64,000 nucleotides of DNA from Brachyspira hampsonii 30446 (GTDB taxonomy: Bacteria > Spirochaetota > Brachyspiria > Brachyspirales > Brachyspiraceae), in contig NZ_JH994110.1 of NCBI RefSeq assembly GCF_000316195.1, forward strand, positions 392,728 through 456,727, written 5' to 3'. Position numbers and translations under genes: made by a program. This document shows positions 43,185 through 53,183 of the stretch, piece by piece. Numbering within the stretch: the stretch's first letter is position 1; each line of letters begins with the position of its first letter. A model generated the notes under the pieces. It saw nothing but the letters and a program-made list of their open reading frames with translations, was not told the origin of the DNA and searched no databases.

Positions 43185-45344
43185 TTAAAATATTTTATAG
43201 CTCTCTACATATATTCTGGCATCCTCGCTTCCATTAAAACGATTAACTTTCAATTTATAAATAATATCTATATAATCAGAGGATAATAATTTGTCAGCTT
43301 CCTCATCGCTTTTATCCCACATAATAGCATTAACTTTTTTATTATCCTGTAATAATTCAAGCCTTAAATGTGTTTTATTGTTTTTTTTCATTTTATTTAT
43401 GCCATTAACTTTAACTTTTTTAGACATAAATAAAGGCTCCTCATTTCCGCATCCGTAAGGCTCAAACAATTCCAACAATCTTGCAAATTTTATATCTATC
43501 TCTTTAAAACTAAGCTCCATATCAAATACATCATCATTTTTTTCGGTTTGGAAATTCTGATTTGATGCATACTTTATTATCTTACTTTGAAACTTCTCAA
43601 AATTATCAGTATTCAAAGTAAATCCGGCAGCATTCTTATGACCTCCGAATTTAGTTAAATAAATATTAGCATACTCAAGCATATCCCTAGCATTATCCTC
43701 ACCACGGCTTCTTATGCTTCCTATACAAATACCATCATCATTCTCATGCATAATCACAGCGGTTTTGCCGTATTCGCTTAATACCTTTCCAGCAATGAGT
43801 CCTGTAAGTCCCTGCTCTATCTTTTTACTCTTAACCACTATAATAGGCAAATCTAAACAGCTATTAGCCTTTATATATTCATTTACAATATTAAAATTGG
43901 ATTCAGTCAAAGATTTTCTAGTCTCATTCATATTGTAAACTTCATTTGATAAAGTCATAGCCTCCTCTTTTATTTCGCAAGTAAGGAGTTTCAAGGCAGT
44001 TTCAGGGCTTCCCATTCTTCCAGCCGCATTTATAAAAGGAGCCAGCCTCCAGCTTATAATCTGAGTATCTATCTTTGTATTTAATAAATTAATTCGCTCA
44101 AGTATAATATTATATCTAATATGACTAGGCTTTTCCAATTCCTTTAAAGCACATTTCACATAAGCCCTATTTTCTTCTATGAGAGGCACAACATCAGCAA
44201 CACTGCCGAATAATACAAGTATAGACTTCTTCTTTATATAATTCTGAAGCTGTTTCTGACTTATATAAAACAGCCTTCTGAATATTTCCATTTTTATAAT
44301 TAAATCTCTATACTCTATATTATCATATCTGTAAATATTAACATTAAGAGCCAAAGCAAAATCATTTAAAGTCTTTGTAGTTTTTATATTGACATTACCA
44401 TATTTAGCACCTAATTGAAGAAGATCATATACATTATCATATTCAGGCAAATATATTTCATATTTCTCATAAAAATGAATAAGCCTTTTTAATCGCTCTT
44501 CTCCGCCTGTAAGCACCAATACGCATCCGTCGCCTTCAAACATATAACTAGCAAGCTCTTCCAAGACCTCATCTTCGCTCATAAGCTCATCATAATAGTC
44601 AGCATACATCGACTTATAGCGATTATCATTATTAATAAGCTCAAATCCGAATACCTCATCGCTTATAACAAAGTTAGTAGATTTCAAAGCCCTTATTCTT
44701 TTTAATACATTTTTAGACCTATCAATCTCATAATCTAATACTATTATATCCTTATTATATAACTTGGTATAAGAAAACACGAAAGCCTGCATAAGTTTAA
44801 AAGCAACAGCACAGCCTGAAAAATTCTTTGATACAAAACCTGTATTTGAAATTTTAGGATTAAATACCGCATAAGCATTCGGAAGTATCTCCGGTATATC
44901 ATGATGGTCTGTTACTATAATATCTATTGATAAATCCCTTGCAAACTCCACTTCTTCAGCATTAGATATACCGCAGTCGACTGTTATAATAAGGCTTATA
45001 CCTGAATTGGCATATTCTTCTATAACCGATTTAGAAAGTCCGTATCCTGTTGTATGATTAGGTACGAATGCTTCAACATTTTTTGTAACCATTTTTAAGG
45101 TATTATATATAATAGATGCTGCTGTTATACCGTCTGCATCTTTATCACCATATACTAATATCTTCTCATCATTTTCTATAGCTTCTTTTACTCTGTCCAC
45201 AAATACATTAACATCCATTATATTAAAAGGATTAGACAGTGAATATATATCCTGAAAAAAGAAATCATAAATATCTTCTTTTGAAGTTATTCCTCTTAAT
45301 TTTAAAAGTTCTAATATTGCTGTATTTAAGTTATTTATATCCAT
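43185..45344 (-). CDS. recJ: Single-strand DNA exonuclease RecJ
   Basis: RecJ degrades single-stranded DNA 5' to 3' in RecF-pathway recombination and repair. The 719-residue protein has the DHH phosphoesterase motifs: GDKDADGITA around 66-75 (D67, D69, D71), DCGISN at 123-128, and TDHHDIPE at 145-152. The DHHA1 domain has RMGSPETALKLL and GGHKNAAGF. It is longer than the E. coli enzyme (577), mainly because of a Lys/Glu-rich insertion between motifs (about 200-370). Its stop overlaps closely with the convergent Rpn gene (5 bases apart). Confidence 0.94.
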   Translation of the reverse strand: MDINNLNTAILELLKLRGITSKEDIYDFFFQDIYSLSNPFNIMDVNVFVDRVKEAIENDEKILVYGDKDADGITAASIIYNTLKMVTKNVEAFVPNHTTGYGLSKSVIEEYANSGISLIITVDCGISNAEEVEFARDLSIDIIVTDHHDIPEILPNAYAVFNPKISNTGFVSKNFSGCAVAFKLMQAFVFSYTKLYNKDIIVLDYEIDRSKNVLKRIRALKSTNFVISDEVFGFELINNDNRYKSMYADYYDELMSEDEVLEELASYMFEGDGCVLVLTGGEERLKRLIHFYEKYEIYLPEYDNVYDLLQLGAKYGNVNIKTTKTLNDFALALNVNIYRYDNIEYRDLIIKMEIFRRLFYISQKQLQNYIKKKSILVLFGSVADVVPLIEENRAYVKCALKELEKPSHIRYNIILERINLLNTKIDTQIISWRLAPFINAAGRMGSPETALKLLTCEIKEEAMTLSNEVYNMNETRKSLTESNFNIVNEYIKANSCLDLPIIVVKSKKIEQGLTGLIAGKVLSEYGKTAVIMHENDDGICIGSIRSRGEDNARDMLEYANIYLTKFGGHKNAAGFTLNTDNFEKFQSKIIKYASNQNFQTEKNDDVFDMELSFKEIDIKFARLLELFEPYGCGNEEPLFMSKKVKVNGINKMKKNNKTHLRLELLQDNKKVNAIMWDKSDEEADKLLSSDYIDIIYKLKVNRFNGSEDARIYVESYKIF

Positions 45345-45485
45345 AATTTATCTTTATCACTTATATAATAATTCTGAAATAGTATATTTTATTTATGATA
45401 TTCTTTCAAGTGCTATATATTTTAATTGAGTTTTTTCGATATTATTATAATATAAAAAAATAATATAAATATAAGGTTTTAATTT

Positions 45486-46664
45486 ATGGCTGAAAAGGAT
45501 ATTAACAATTTTTTTAATAAGGCTTATGATGCTTTTAAAAATAAAAATTATAACTTAGCAATAGAATATTTTTCTGAGGTTATAAAATTAGATTCAACCA
45601 TCTACGAAGCATACTATAACAGAGCAAATGCAAAAGCAAATATAGACAATGAAAATTCATATAAAAGTGCCATAGAAGATTATACTTGGGCTTTAAAATT
45701 AAATGATAAATTTGCAGCAGCATATTATAACAGAGGAATTATGAACAGAAGTTTAGGAAACACTGAAGATGCTTTGAAGGATTTTGACAAGGCAATAGAG
45801 CTTAATTATAATCTTGAAGAGGCTTATTATGTAAGGGCAAATACAAAAGCTAGCTTGAAAGATTATAAAGGTTCTATAGAAGATTATAACAAGGCTATTG
45901 AAGTTTATCCTCATTTTGCTGATGCTTATTATAACAGAGCTTTATCCAAAAATGCACTTGGAGAATATAAAGAGGCTATAAAAGATTATGACAAAGCAAT
46001 AGAATATAATTCTCATTTTACTGATGCATACAATAACAGAGGAAATGTAAAAGAAAAACTCGGCAATTATAATGAAGCTATAGATGATTATACAAATGCT
46101 ATTCATATAAACAGAGAATTTGCTGACGGATATTTCAATAGGGCAAATGCCAAATTTCATATAAAAGATTACAAAGGTGCTGTAGAAGACTTTGATGAAT
46201 TAATAAAGATTGATCCAAATTATTCAAAAGCATATTTAAACAGAGGAATAATTGCTATAACCATGGAAGCATATCAAGAGGCTATTAAAGATTTTGATAA
46301 AGTGATAGAATTAGATCCGAATATTGCTGATGCTTATTATAACAAAGCAGTAGCACTTAATCATTTAGGTATATATGATGAATCTATACTTTATTATGAT
46401 CAAGCGATAAAACTAAATCCGGATTATTCTGAAAGCTATTTCAACAGAGGAATTTCAAAATCTAAAAATGCATATACAAAAAAAGATAAAATAAGCAAAG
46501 ATGAATATAATAAACTAATAAAAGAAGCTGAAGATGATTTTGATAAAGCATACGATTTAGCTAATGAACATATAAAGAATATCATTTCTGAAGGTCTTAA
46601 AAAATTAGCTTTTCTTAATATGGAAGCTGCTGAAAATTTCTGTAAAAAGCATAATATTAATTGA
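45486..46664 (+). CDS. TPR-repeat protein
   Basis: The 392-residue protein contains about ten consecutive 34-residue TPRs with the consensus A(D/E)AYYNRA-x-K-x-x-x-x-x-Y-x-x-AI-x-DYxKAIE (for example AYYNRGIMNRSLGNTEDALK, ADAYYNRALSKNALGEYKEA). No signal peptide or other domain is present. It should be a superhelical protein-binding scaffold of unknown partner. It is divergent to recJ with 141 bases between. Confidence 0.92.
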   Translation: MAEKDINNFFNKAYDAFKNKNYNLAIEYFSEVIKLDSTIYEAYYNRANAKANIDNENSYKSAIEDYTWALKLNDKFAAAYYNRGIMNRSLGNTEDALKDFDKAIELNYNLEEAYYVRANTKASLKDYKGSIEDYNKAIEVYPHFADAYYNRALSKNALGEYKEAIKDYDKAIEYNSHFTDAYNNRGNVKEKLGNYNEAIDDYTNAIHINREFADGYFNRANAKFHIKDYKGAVEDFDELIKIDPNYSKAYLNRGIIAITMEAYQEAIKDFDKVIELDPNIADAYYNKAVALNHLGIYDESILYYDQAIKLNPDYSESYFNRGISKSKNAYTKKDKISKDEYNKLIKEAEDDFDKAYDLANEHIKNIISEGLKKLAFLNMEAAENFCKKHNIN

Positions 46665-46689
46665 AAATTGATTATGATGCTTTAAACTT

Positions 46690-46916
46690 AAAAAAATCTT
46701 GGGTGGGTGCTAATAAGTTCTAATTTAACAATAAAAAAAAGAATAATTTTAATTGCAGATTGAAATTATAAATCTATAGGGTGGGCAAATGTAATTAAAC
46801 TTTAAAACTTAATTACATACCCCACCCTTTATATTTAAAAGCTATATTTACAATTAAGAGATTTATTAATATTTAAAATTTCAATTATAAAAGCATGCCA
46901 GCCCAAGTTTTATTTA
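46690..46916. repeat. Modular intergenic repeat, copy 4
   Basis: Blocks: AATCTTGGGTGGGTGCTAA near 46695, GGGTGGGCAAATGTAATTAA near 46780, its partner TTAATTACATACCCCACCCT near 46808 (forming a hairpin), and GCATGCCAGCCCAAGTTTT near 46893. It fills the gap before the RNA-repair gene. Confidence 0.75.
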
Positions 46917-46928
46917 AGTAAATAAACT

Positions 46929-49214
46929 TTATTTATTATTTAATTCACTTAAAACCTCATTATAAGTTTCTAAAACTTCTGATACTTGTAAACTTCTCCA
47001 CTCCTTTAATTTATTTTCTCTTTTATATTTTAAAAATATTTTATTTCCTGTAAAAATAACATATTGATTAGGATAATGAATATTTAATGAATAACTTAAT
47101 CTATTTAAACGCATAGACTCTGACCTTAATGCCTTTTTGATAATATAAAAAGGACATTTAACTTTTACCATAAAGCCCTTACTGTCTTCAAATACCACTC
47201 CCTCATAGTCTATAGAAAAATCATCAGTATATTTATTAATCATTTCTTCTATATATTTATTATCTTTTGGTGCTTCAAGTATTTCTATTTTCTCTTTAAT
47301 TTTGAATTGCTCTGTTATTTCTTTGCCTGATAGTTCTTCATAAGAAAGTTTTCTGAAATTCTCTTCATTATATATAATATCAAGCAAAACCAAAAATGAT
47401 TCATCATAAACAATAGGGTGAGAAGAATCTTTTAAGTGTATGCATTCAAATACAAATGTAGTATTATTTTTCTTGCAGTATTCTTTAATAAAATTTTTAT
47501 TTTCTTCGGTAAGTAAACTTTCTGCCCAAGAAGTCATTTTAGTATCAATAGAGCTTTTAGTAGCAAATATAAGCTCATCTCTGGTTTTATCTAAAAATAC
47601 TAAAAATAAGTATCCGTTATATTTTTTGTATACGCTTACAGGAAACTCTATATTTTTCTCTAAACTTTTTAATTTAGTTTCATTAACTTCATCATAATTA
47701 AAAAATTTATCATAGCTTCTTCCTGCAATTTCATTTGTTTCATTGTATCGGTATAATCCTCTAGCCTTAATAGTCTGTTCATTCCATAATCTTTTGTAAA
47801 ATACTCTATCTGAAAAATTAGTAGAATAAACTGTATCATAATATTTATAGCGTACAAGATTATCATCTGTTTTTTCTTTATCAAGTATATTTTCTATTTC
47901 TCTGTCATTTTTATAACTCTCAATATATAAATCTTTTAAATTAAGAATAATTAAATCATTACCATATTCCACAGAGTTTTCTATACAATATGCATTATCA
48001 TTTATTTTGCATAACTTATCTTCTAATTCTTCCTGAAGCACATTTCTATGACCGAATATCTGAATAATATCATTGTGATTTTCTTTAAATCTGTTTCCTA
48101 CTTCTATATAAGATTTATAACTGTTATCATCTTCTTTATATCCGTAAGTTATAATACCATTCAATAGCGAAGCTGGTATATGATCATACATTTTATCTAT
48201 ACCAGAATGATTAATAAAAAATTTCTTTCCCTTAAAAGTGAAAAAATAATAAAGTCTGAACTTCTTATAAAAATTTCTTATTTTCTTTTTATAATTATTT
48301 AATTCGCTTTCATTTAATATTTTTTCTTCTATAATATTATTGCTGTCATCTTTTATTTGTTTAGTTATGGTAAATGATTTTTTTATTTCCTTATATGTTG
48401 TTTTATAAAAATCCTGACTTGTAACTTTTATATCATTAGCAAAGAAATTCAAATTTATATCATGATTGCCTTCAGTAAAATAAACATTATCTGATATATC
48501 ATTATTGAGAAAATAATCAAGTAATTCTTTTGATTTAGAACCCCTGTCTATTAAATCTCCTACGAATATATAAGCTATTTTTTTATCCTGAAAGTAATTC
48601 TCTTTTTCTATAAATTTTTTAAATACATCATATTCACCATGCAAATCGGGTATCACTTTTATATTATCATACTTTTCAAATTCAGTTTTATTCAAATAAA
48701 AGCTATCCCATTTTGAAGCTTCAATCAAAGCAGTTTCAGCACTTCCATAATCCGAAGCCTTAAAAATATTAGCCCCCGACAATTTAAAACTTTTCATACG
48801 CATAAAAAAGTTCTCAATAACTTCTTTTGGTATATTAGAACCTATTTCTCTTTTTCTTACATTATCAATGCATTCTTTAAGAGATACATTATCAAATAAA
48901 ACGGCCGCTATTCTGTATCCGTATTTTTTGGCAAGATCTGTAATGCTTTTCAAATTAAAAAGTCCTGTACTATCCAATATAGTAAACTGTCCTAATCTGA
49001 ATCTATTTTCTAATATGCTTAATATTAAATTATTCCAAATATAAGAATTATCATTTTCAGAAATACCAATACCATTATATCCATCTGGAAAAATACCTGA
49101 ATATAATATTCTCATATTATCAGAACTTACACTGTAATTGTCAAGTTTAGCTTTTTTTATAGTGTAGCTTTTACCGCTTCCCTGAGCTCCTACTGTTATT
49201 ATTAATACTTTCAA
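46929..49214 (-). CDS. Pnkp-like RNA repair protein: kinase, phosphatase and ligase in one chain
   Basis: The 761-residue protein has three enzyme parts. Residues 1-170 are a polynucleotide kinase with P-loop GAQGSGKS (9-16) and catalytic D81 (TILDSTG). Residues 185-400 are a calcineurin-type phosphatase (PDLHGE at 189-194, GDLIDRG at 219-225, GNHD at 249-252, NHSGID, FGHRN). Residues 470-690 are an RNA ligase with candidate nucleotidyl Lys K531 in KYNG, E590 in FVFECI, E671 in EGVVF, and K684/K686 in VKVKC. It would heal 2',3'-cyclic phosphate and 5'-OH RNA ends and reseal them. The Nudix gene lies 18 bases upstream on the same strand, so the two are probably co-transcribed. No Hen1 methyltransferase is adjacent. 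Confidence 0.88.
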   Translation of the reverse strand: MKVLIITVGAQGSGKSYTIKKAKLDNYSVSSDNMRILYSGIFPDGYNGIGISENDNSYIWNNLILSILENRFRLGQFTILDSTGLFNLKSITDLAKKYGYRIAAVLFDNVSLKECIDNVRKREIGSNIPKEVIENFFMRMKSFKLSGANIFKASDYGSAETALIEASKWDSFYLNKTEFEKYDNIKVIPDLHGEYDVFKKFIEKENYFQDKKIAYIFVGDLIDRGSKSKELLDYFLNNDISDNVYFTEGNHDINLNFFANDIKVTSQDFYKTTYKEIKKSFTITKQIKDDSNNIIEEKILNESELNNYKKKIRNFYKKFRLYYFFTFKGKKFFINHSGIDKMYDHIPASLLNGIITYGYKEDDNSYKSYIEVGNRFKENHNDIIQIFGHRNVLQEELEDKLCKINDNAYCIENSVEYGNDLIILNLKDLYIESYKNDREIENILDKEKTDDNLVRYKYYDTVYSTNFSDRVFYKRLWNEQTIKARGLYRYNETNEIAGRSYDKFFNYDEVNETKLKSLEKNIEFPVSVYKKYNGYLFLVFLDKTRDELIFATKSSIDTKMTSWAESLLTEENKNFIKEYCKKNNTTFVFECIHLKDSSHPIVYDESFLVLLDIIYNEENFRKLSYEELSGKEITEQFKIKEKIEILEAPKDNKYIEEMINKYTDDFSIDYEGVVFEDSKGFMVKVKCPFYIIKKALRSESMRLNRLSYSLNIHYPNQYVIFTGNKIFLKYKRENKLKEWRSLQVSEVLETYNEVLSELNNK

Positions 49215-49232
49215 TTTAACCCTCTTTTACTA

Positions 49233-49736
49233 TTAATTATTTAGTTTATCATAAATATCATAAAAATATCTTATAGAAGAGATAATCTCTCCGCTTTCAC
49301 ACATCTCTAAATATTTTTCTCTATTTACTATCATAGCATCGCTTACTTCATTGTCCTGCAAAATTAATTCTTCCAATTTTACATCTCTTCTAAACATAAA
49401 TGAATCTACTATAGTATTTGAAAACTCTAATACAAAAGAAGTTAAAAATACAGCTTCATCTTTTTTAAATGACAATCCTATTTCTTCTTTAAGCTCTCTT
49501 AAAGCTCCGTTAATACTATCTTCTCCGGATAATATAGAACCTTCAGTACATTCCCACATATTAGGGCATATTTTTTTACTGCTATGCCTTTTTGTCATTA
49601 TAACTTCATCATTACTATTTACCACCCAAGCATGTATAACTATATGATAATCATTTTTATTTAAATGAATTCCTCTTTGATGAATGCGTCCTGTTTTATT
49701 TTTATTTCTATCGTATATATCCCAAATCTCTTTCAT
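49233..49736 (-). CDS. Nudix hydrolase (IPP isomerase-like type)
   Basis: The protein has the Nudix box pattern G-x5-E-x7-RE-x-x-EE-x-G in GSILSGEDSINGALRELKEE followed by IGL. It starts with WDIYDRNKNKTGRIHQRG, typical of Nudix proteins related to YfcD. The start at 49736 follows a GGA; the upstream Met codons at 49742 and 49754 have no clear RBS. These enzymes hydrolyse nucleoside diphosphates linked to another group; the substrate is unknown. It is transcribed before the Pnkp-like gene with 18 bases between. Confidence 0.85.
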   Translation of the reverse strand: MKEIWDIYDRNKNKTGRIHQRGIHLNKNDYHIVIHAWVVNSNDEVIMTKRHSSKKICPNMWECTEGSILSGEDSINGALRELKEEIGLSFKKDEAVFLTSFVLEFSNTIVDSFMFRRDVKLEELILQDNEVSDAMIVNREKYLEMCESGEIISSIRYFYDIYDKLNN

Positions 49737-49765
49737 GAACATTCCAAAAAACATATTTGATAATA

Positions 49766-49807
49766 AAAAAGCCGCCTTAAAAGAATACTGCTTTTTAAGG
49801 GGGCTTT
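49766..49807 (-). terminator. Terminator of the D-aminopeptidase gene
   Basis: AAAAAGCCGCCTTAAAA pairs with TTTTTAAGGGGGCTTT. On the minus strand the T run follows the hairpin, as needed for the gene that ends at 49840. Confidence 0.8.
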
Positions 49808-49839
49808 CATAAGTTATCGGATTTTTATATTATAGAGTT

Positions 49840-50646
49840 TTATAATATAAATTTCAAGGCTCTTAGCACCTCGTAATAGTCATTATTTTCAAAAATTACA
49901 GTAGTATCATTAATTTTTTTTGCTCCCGGATAGAATGATACTTTATGAGCATAACCATGTTCTTTATAGCAAACTTCAAGTTTAAAATGATTAGGAAGTT
50001 TTAATAATTTGCCCTTAAAGTCCTGACTTAATGCCTCTTTAGTTTTCTCTTTAATCATCTTTACCATTAAATTAGGTGAGTAATTAATAGTAGAATAGCC
50101 TATACCTTCTTTTACAGGAAGCGTGATTAAATTAGGGTGATTAGGATTCATCTTAACAGCCTCTTCGCATAATCCCTTATCCCCAGACAAAAATACTGTA
50201 GGTACTTTCCTATAAGCTGCAGCATAACTAAAAAACATAAACTCGCTTGCAAGAACTTCATTAAGTTTCACATATACATTTCTAGTATTCATAGTATGCG
50301 AAAGCGGATTATTGCCGATAGAAGCTGCATTATGATATCCTATAAATATAGCCGCATCAAAGCTCTCATCAATACCTTCTACCATAGAATAAGGATCTCC
50401 GCTCCATCTTCTATGTATCTTTACGCATTCCGGCAAAGCTGTTTGATCTATATTCATAGCAGAGTCATGTGCATCTTTTACAAATATTTCTTTAGCTCCT
50501 GCCGCTATAGCTCCCTCGCATGCCGCATTAACTTCTTTAGTCATTTGCAGAGTATGCTCTTTATAAGTTAAACTTCCTGCATCAGTATCAGGCCATTGTG
50601 TAGTTGTAGTAATTCCTTCAATATCCGCACTAATAAAAACTTTCAT
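49840..50646 (-). CDS. dppA: D-aminopeptidase, DppA/M55 family
   Basis: M55 peptidases are zinc enzymes that release D-amino acids from short peptides, often from peptidoglycan breakdown. The 268-residue protein has the expected ligands D8 and E10 (SADIEGI), H60 (DAHDS) and H105 (IGYHNAA). Length and ends match the family. No signal peptide is present, so it acts in the cytoplasm. It is a single-gene unit with its own terminator. Confidence 0.93.
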   Translation of the reverse strand: MKVFISADIEGITTTTQWPDTDAGSLTYKEHTLQMTKEVNAACEGAIAAGAKEIFVKDAHDSAMNIDQTALPECVKIHRRWSGDPYSMVEGIDESFDAAIFIGYHNAASIGNNPLSHTMNTRNVYVKLNEVLASEFMFFSYAAAYRKVPTVFLSGDKGLCEEAVKMNPNHPNLITLPVKEGIGYSTINYSPNLMVKMIKEKTKEALSQDFKGKLLKLPNHFKLEVCYKEHGYAHKVSFYPGAKKINDTTVIFENNDYYEVLRALKFIL

Positions 50647-50931
50647 ATAATTCCTCTAAGATTTAAAAATTTATTTTATTGATTAAAAACTATATTATAT
50701 TTCTGATTTTATTCAATATGTTAATTATTGATTTTTATTTTTTTGTAGTATTTTTCAATAAACATATACTAACTATAAAATGTTTAATTTTTATTTTGAT
50801 GTAATAAAATATTTGGAAATTGTTTAATAAATTAATTATAATTTTTATCAACTTTTTTACGTTAAAAAAGTTGCAAAAAAAACAAATTATTTTTACTATA
50901 AAATATATTCATTAATGTTTAGGATTTTATT

Positions 50932-52629
50932 ATGCATAATAAAGAAAATATTGTTAAAGAAATAGAAAGTTCAATTAATCAAAAAAAATATAAAAAAGCT
51001 TTAAAACATTGTAATGAATATTTATTAAACTATAATGATGATGTCCCATATATATTTTTTCATAAAGCAAAATGTTATTATAATTTAGCTTTATTGGAAA
51101 ATAATTATCAATATTATTTTGAAGCCATTAAAAATTATAATATTGTCATAGATTTAATACCATATAATAGTAAGGCTAAAGAAGCATACTTTAATATTGG
51201 ACTTATATACCGTAATTTAGCTATTAAAAATAATTATTCTAAAAACTATTTGGAATTAGCTGTATATTATTTCAATAGAAATTTAGAGTTACTAAAGAAA
51301 AATGAAGAAAAAACAATAAAAGATTCTGACATAGAAACATTGAATAAGAAATACAAATCAGTTCATTCAGAACTTGGAGTTTCATATGCAATATTAGGAA
51401 ATTATGCAGAATCTATAGATAATTTAAATAAAGTCATATATATAGATCCATATAATAAAAATGCATACTATAATAGGTTTTTATCTTATTATTATTTAGC
51501 AAAATATGAGAATTATAATTATTATACTAATGCATTAAATGATATTAGTAAATTAATAGAATTAGATTCTAATAATTGTGGCTATTTTTATTATAAAGGG
51601 CTTATATTATTTAATTTAAAAAATTATAAAGAGTCTATTGACTATTACAAAAAAGCTATAAAATTAACAGATAATTATAATAATAAAATAACAATATATA
51701 CAGAAATAATTGAATCTTTATATTTAAATAAAGAAATATTTGAAATTGAAAAATTGTATAATAAGTTATCAAGAATATATAAAAAGTTTCTTTACAGTTA
51801 TGATATATATACAAATAAATTATTGTCATTATATGTTTCTTTTATATCAAAACTTAAAATGAAAGCAGACTTTAATTTTATAGATGAACTAATACTAAAA
51901 GATTTTAATTCAAATTTAAATGATGAAATAAAAAATAATACTTTATATAATTACACAATACTTGATAAAGATAGATTAAAGAGTGTTTTGAATGGTCAAT
52001 TATGGGTTGGAAATACAAATAAATTTAATGATCCTATTGATCCTCTCATTAAAAAAAATAGAGATAATGAAGCATATAATTACTTATTAGAAAAAATAAA
52101 AGTATCTTGTTTGACTACGCATAATGATAATACTTTAATGTGGAGTCATTATTCTGATAAACATCAAGGTATATGTATTGAATATGATATTAGTAATATA
52201 TCTAAAAGGAAAGAAATTATTTTTAAAAAAATTAAGTATCATACTAAAATGAATAGATATAATTCATTTACAAGTAATGATAATTTAACAATTAGAAATT
52301 TTGTTTTAGATGAATATACAGAAATAAATTATATCATAGAATCATTTGCTATAAAATCTAAAGAATGGGAATATGAAGACGAGTACCGTATACTTTTTTA
52401 TGATGAAGAAAATAGAAATCCAAATGGAATACTTATCAATTTACCAATAAAAAGTATTTGTTTTGGTGTAAAAACTTCAGATGATGATAAAGAGCTTGTA
52501 TACAATATAGTGAACTCAATAAATGAAAAAAGACTTGATTATAATAATGATATAATTAAACTGTATCGGGCTGAACTAGATGATAATGAGCTTTTTAAGA
52601 TTAATATCAAGCCTTATAAACATAAATAA
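50932..52629 (+). CDS. TPR-DUF2971 fusion protein
   Basis: The 565-residue protein has TPR-like repeats over about 1-310 (ALKHCNEYLLNYND, VHSELGVSYAILGNYAESID, FYYKGLILFNLKNYKESIDY). DUF2971 follows over 340-545 (LYNYTILDKDRLKSVLNGQL WVGN, then SCLTTHNDNTLMWSHY and CIEYDI, EWEYEDEYRIL). DUF2971 is found in many accessory and defence-type genes, but its activity is not established. A separate short promoter is not clear. The last 43 coding bases are repeated 958 bases downstream, flanking the hicBA module. Confidence 0.88.
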   Translation: MHNKENIVKEIESSINQKKYKKALKHCNEYLLNYNDDVPYIFFHKAKCYYNLALLENNYQYYFEAIKNYNIVIDLIPYNSKAKEAYFNIGLIYRNLAIKNNYSKNYLELAVYYFNRNLELLKKNEEKTIKDSDIETLNKKYKSVHSELGVSYAILGNYAESIDNLNKVIYIDPYNKNAYYNRFLSYYYLAKYENYNYYTNALNDISKLIELDSNNCGYFYYKGLILFNLKNYKESIDYYKKAIKLTDNYNNKITIYTEIIESLYLNKEIFEIEKLYNKLSRIYKKFLYSYDIYTNKLLSLYVSFISKLKMKADFNFIDELILKDFNSNLNDEIKNNTLYNYTILDKDRLKSVLNGQLWVGNTNKFNDPIDPLIKKNRDNEAYNYLLEKIKVSCLTTHNDNTLMWSHYSDKHQGICIEYDISNISKRKEIIFKKIKYHTKMNRYNSFTSNDNLTIRNFVLDEYTEINYIIESFAIKSKEWEYEDEYRILFYDEENRNPNGILINLPIKSICFGVKTSDDDKELVYNIVNSINEKRLDYNNDIIKLYRAELDDNELFKINIKPYKHK

Positions 52630-52635
52630 AAAATA

Positions 52636-52663
52636 TTGATAAATAAAGAATAGAATATATAAT
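52636..52663 (+). promoter_or_regulatory. Promoter of hicBA
   Basis: TTGATA at 52636-52641 and TATAAT at 52658-52663 are 16 bases apart, just downstream of the first 43-bp repeat. AAAGGA precedes the hicB ATG. Confidence 0.65.
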
Positions 52664-52698
52664 AAAAATATTATTATAATTTATTAAAAGGATTTTGA

Positions 52699-52920
52699 AT
52701 GATAATAAATGCTATTATAGAAAAAGACGAAAATGGTTATTTTGCTTATGTTCCAGAATTAAAAGGATGTGTTAGTCAAGGAAATACTTTTGAAGAAATA
52801 AAATCGAATATTAAAGAAGCTATAGAAATATATATTGAAAGTATGGAAGAAGATGAGCTAAATGCTTTGATTTCTAAAGATTATACAATTTCCCCAATAG
52901 AGGTATCTATTGAAAGATAA
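52699..52920 (+). CDS. hicB: HicB-family antitoxin
   Basis: The 73-residue protein has the partial RNase H fold of HicB (IEKDENGYFAYVPELKGCVS, then GNTFEEIKSNIKEAIEIY). HicB binds and blocks the toxin HicA. It is encoded first and overlaps hicA by 11 bases. It lacks the long DNA-binding C-terminus found in some HicB proteins. Confidence 0.92.
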   Translation: MIINAIIEKDENGYFAYVPELKGCVSQGNTFEEIKSNIKEAIEIYIESMEEDELNALISKDYTISPIEVSIER

Positions 52921-53110
52921 GTTTCCAAAATTGAATGCCAAAGAAGCTGAAAAAATTCTATATGATAATGGATTTATATTAGATAGACAGAAAGGCAGCC
53001 ACAGAATATACAAAAAAAATAATAAAAGAATGGTTATACCATATCATGGAAATAAAATACTGCATCCTAAAATTATTAAAGAACTTTTTGAAATTATAGA
53101 AGAAGAATAA
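52910..53110 (+). CDS. hicA: HicA-family mRNA interferase toxin
   Basis: HicA is a small double-stranded-RNA-binding-fold toxin that cleaves mRNA. The 66-residue protein has the catalytic His in KGSHRIYKK (H31) and the usual VIPYHGNKILHPKII end. Translation starts with TTG at 52910, six bases after AGAGG at 52899-52903; no in-frame ATG lies nearby. The 11-base overlap with hicB ties their translation. Confidence 0.93.
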   Translation: MKDKFPKLNAKEAEKILYDNGFILDRQKGSHRIYKKNNKRMVIPYHGNKILHPKIIKELFEIIEEE

Positions 53111-53183
53111 TTAAAAATTTTGATTGTACAATAAAAATTAATAATTTGATTTGTTAGTACAGATAAACAAAAATAATTAATGA

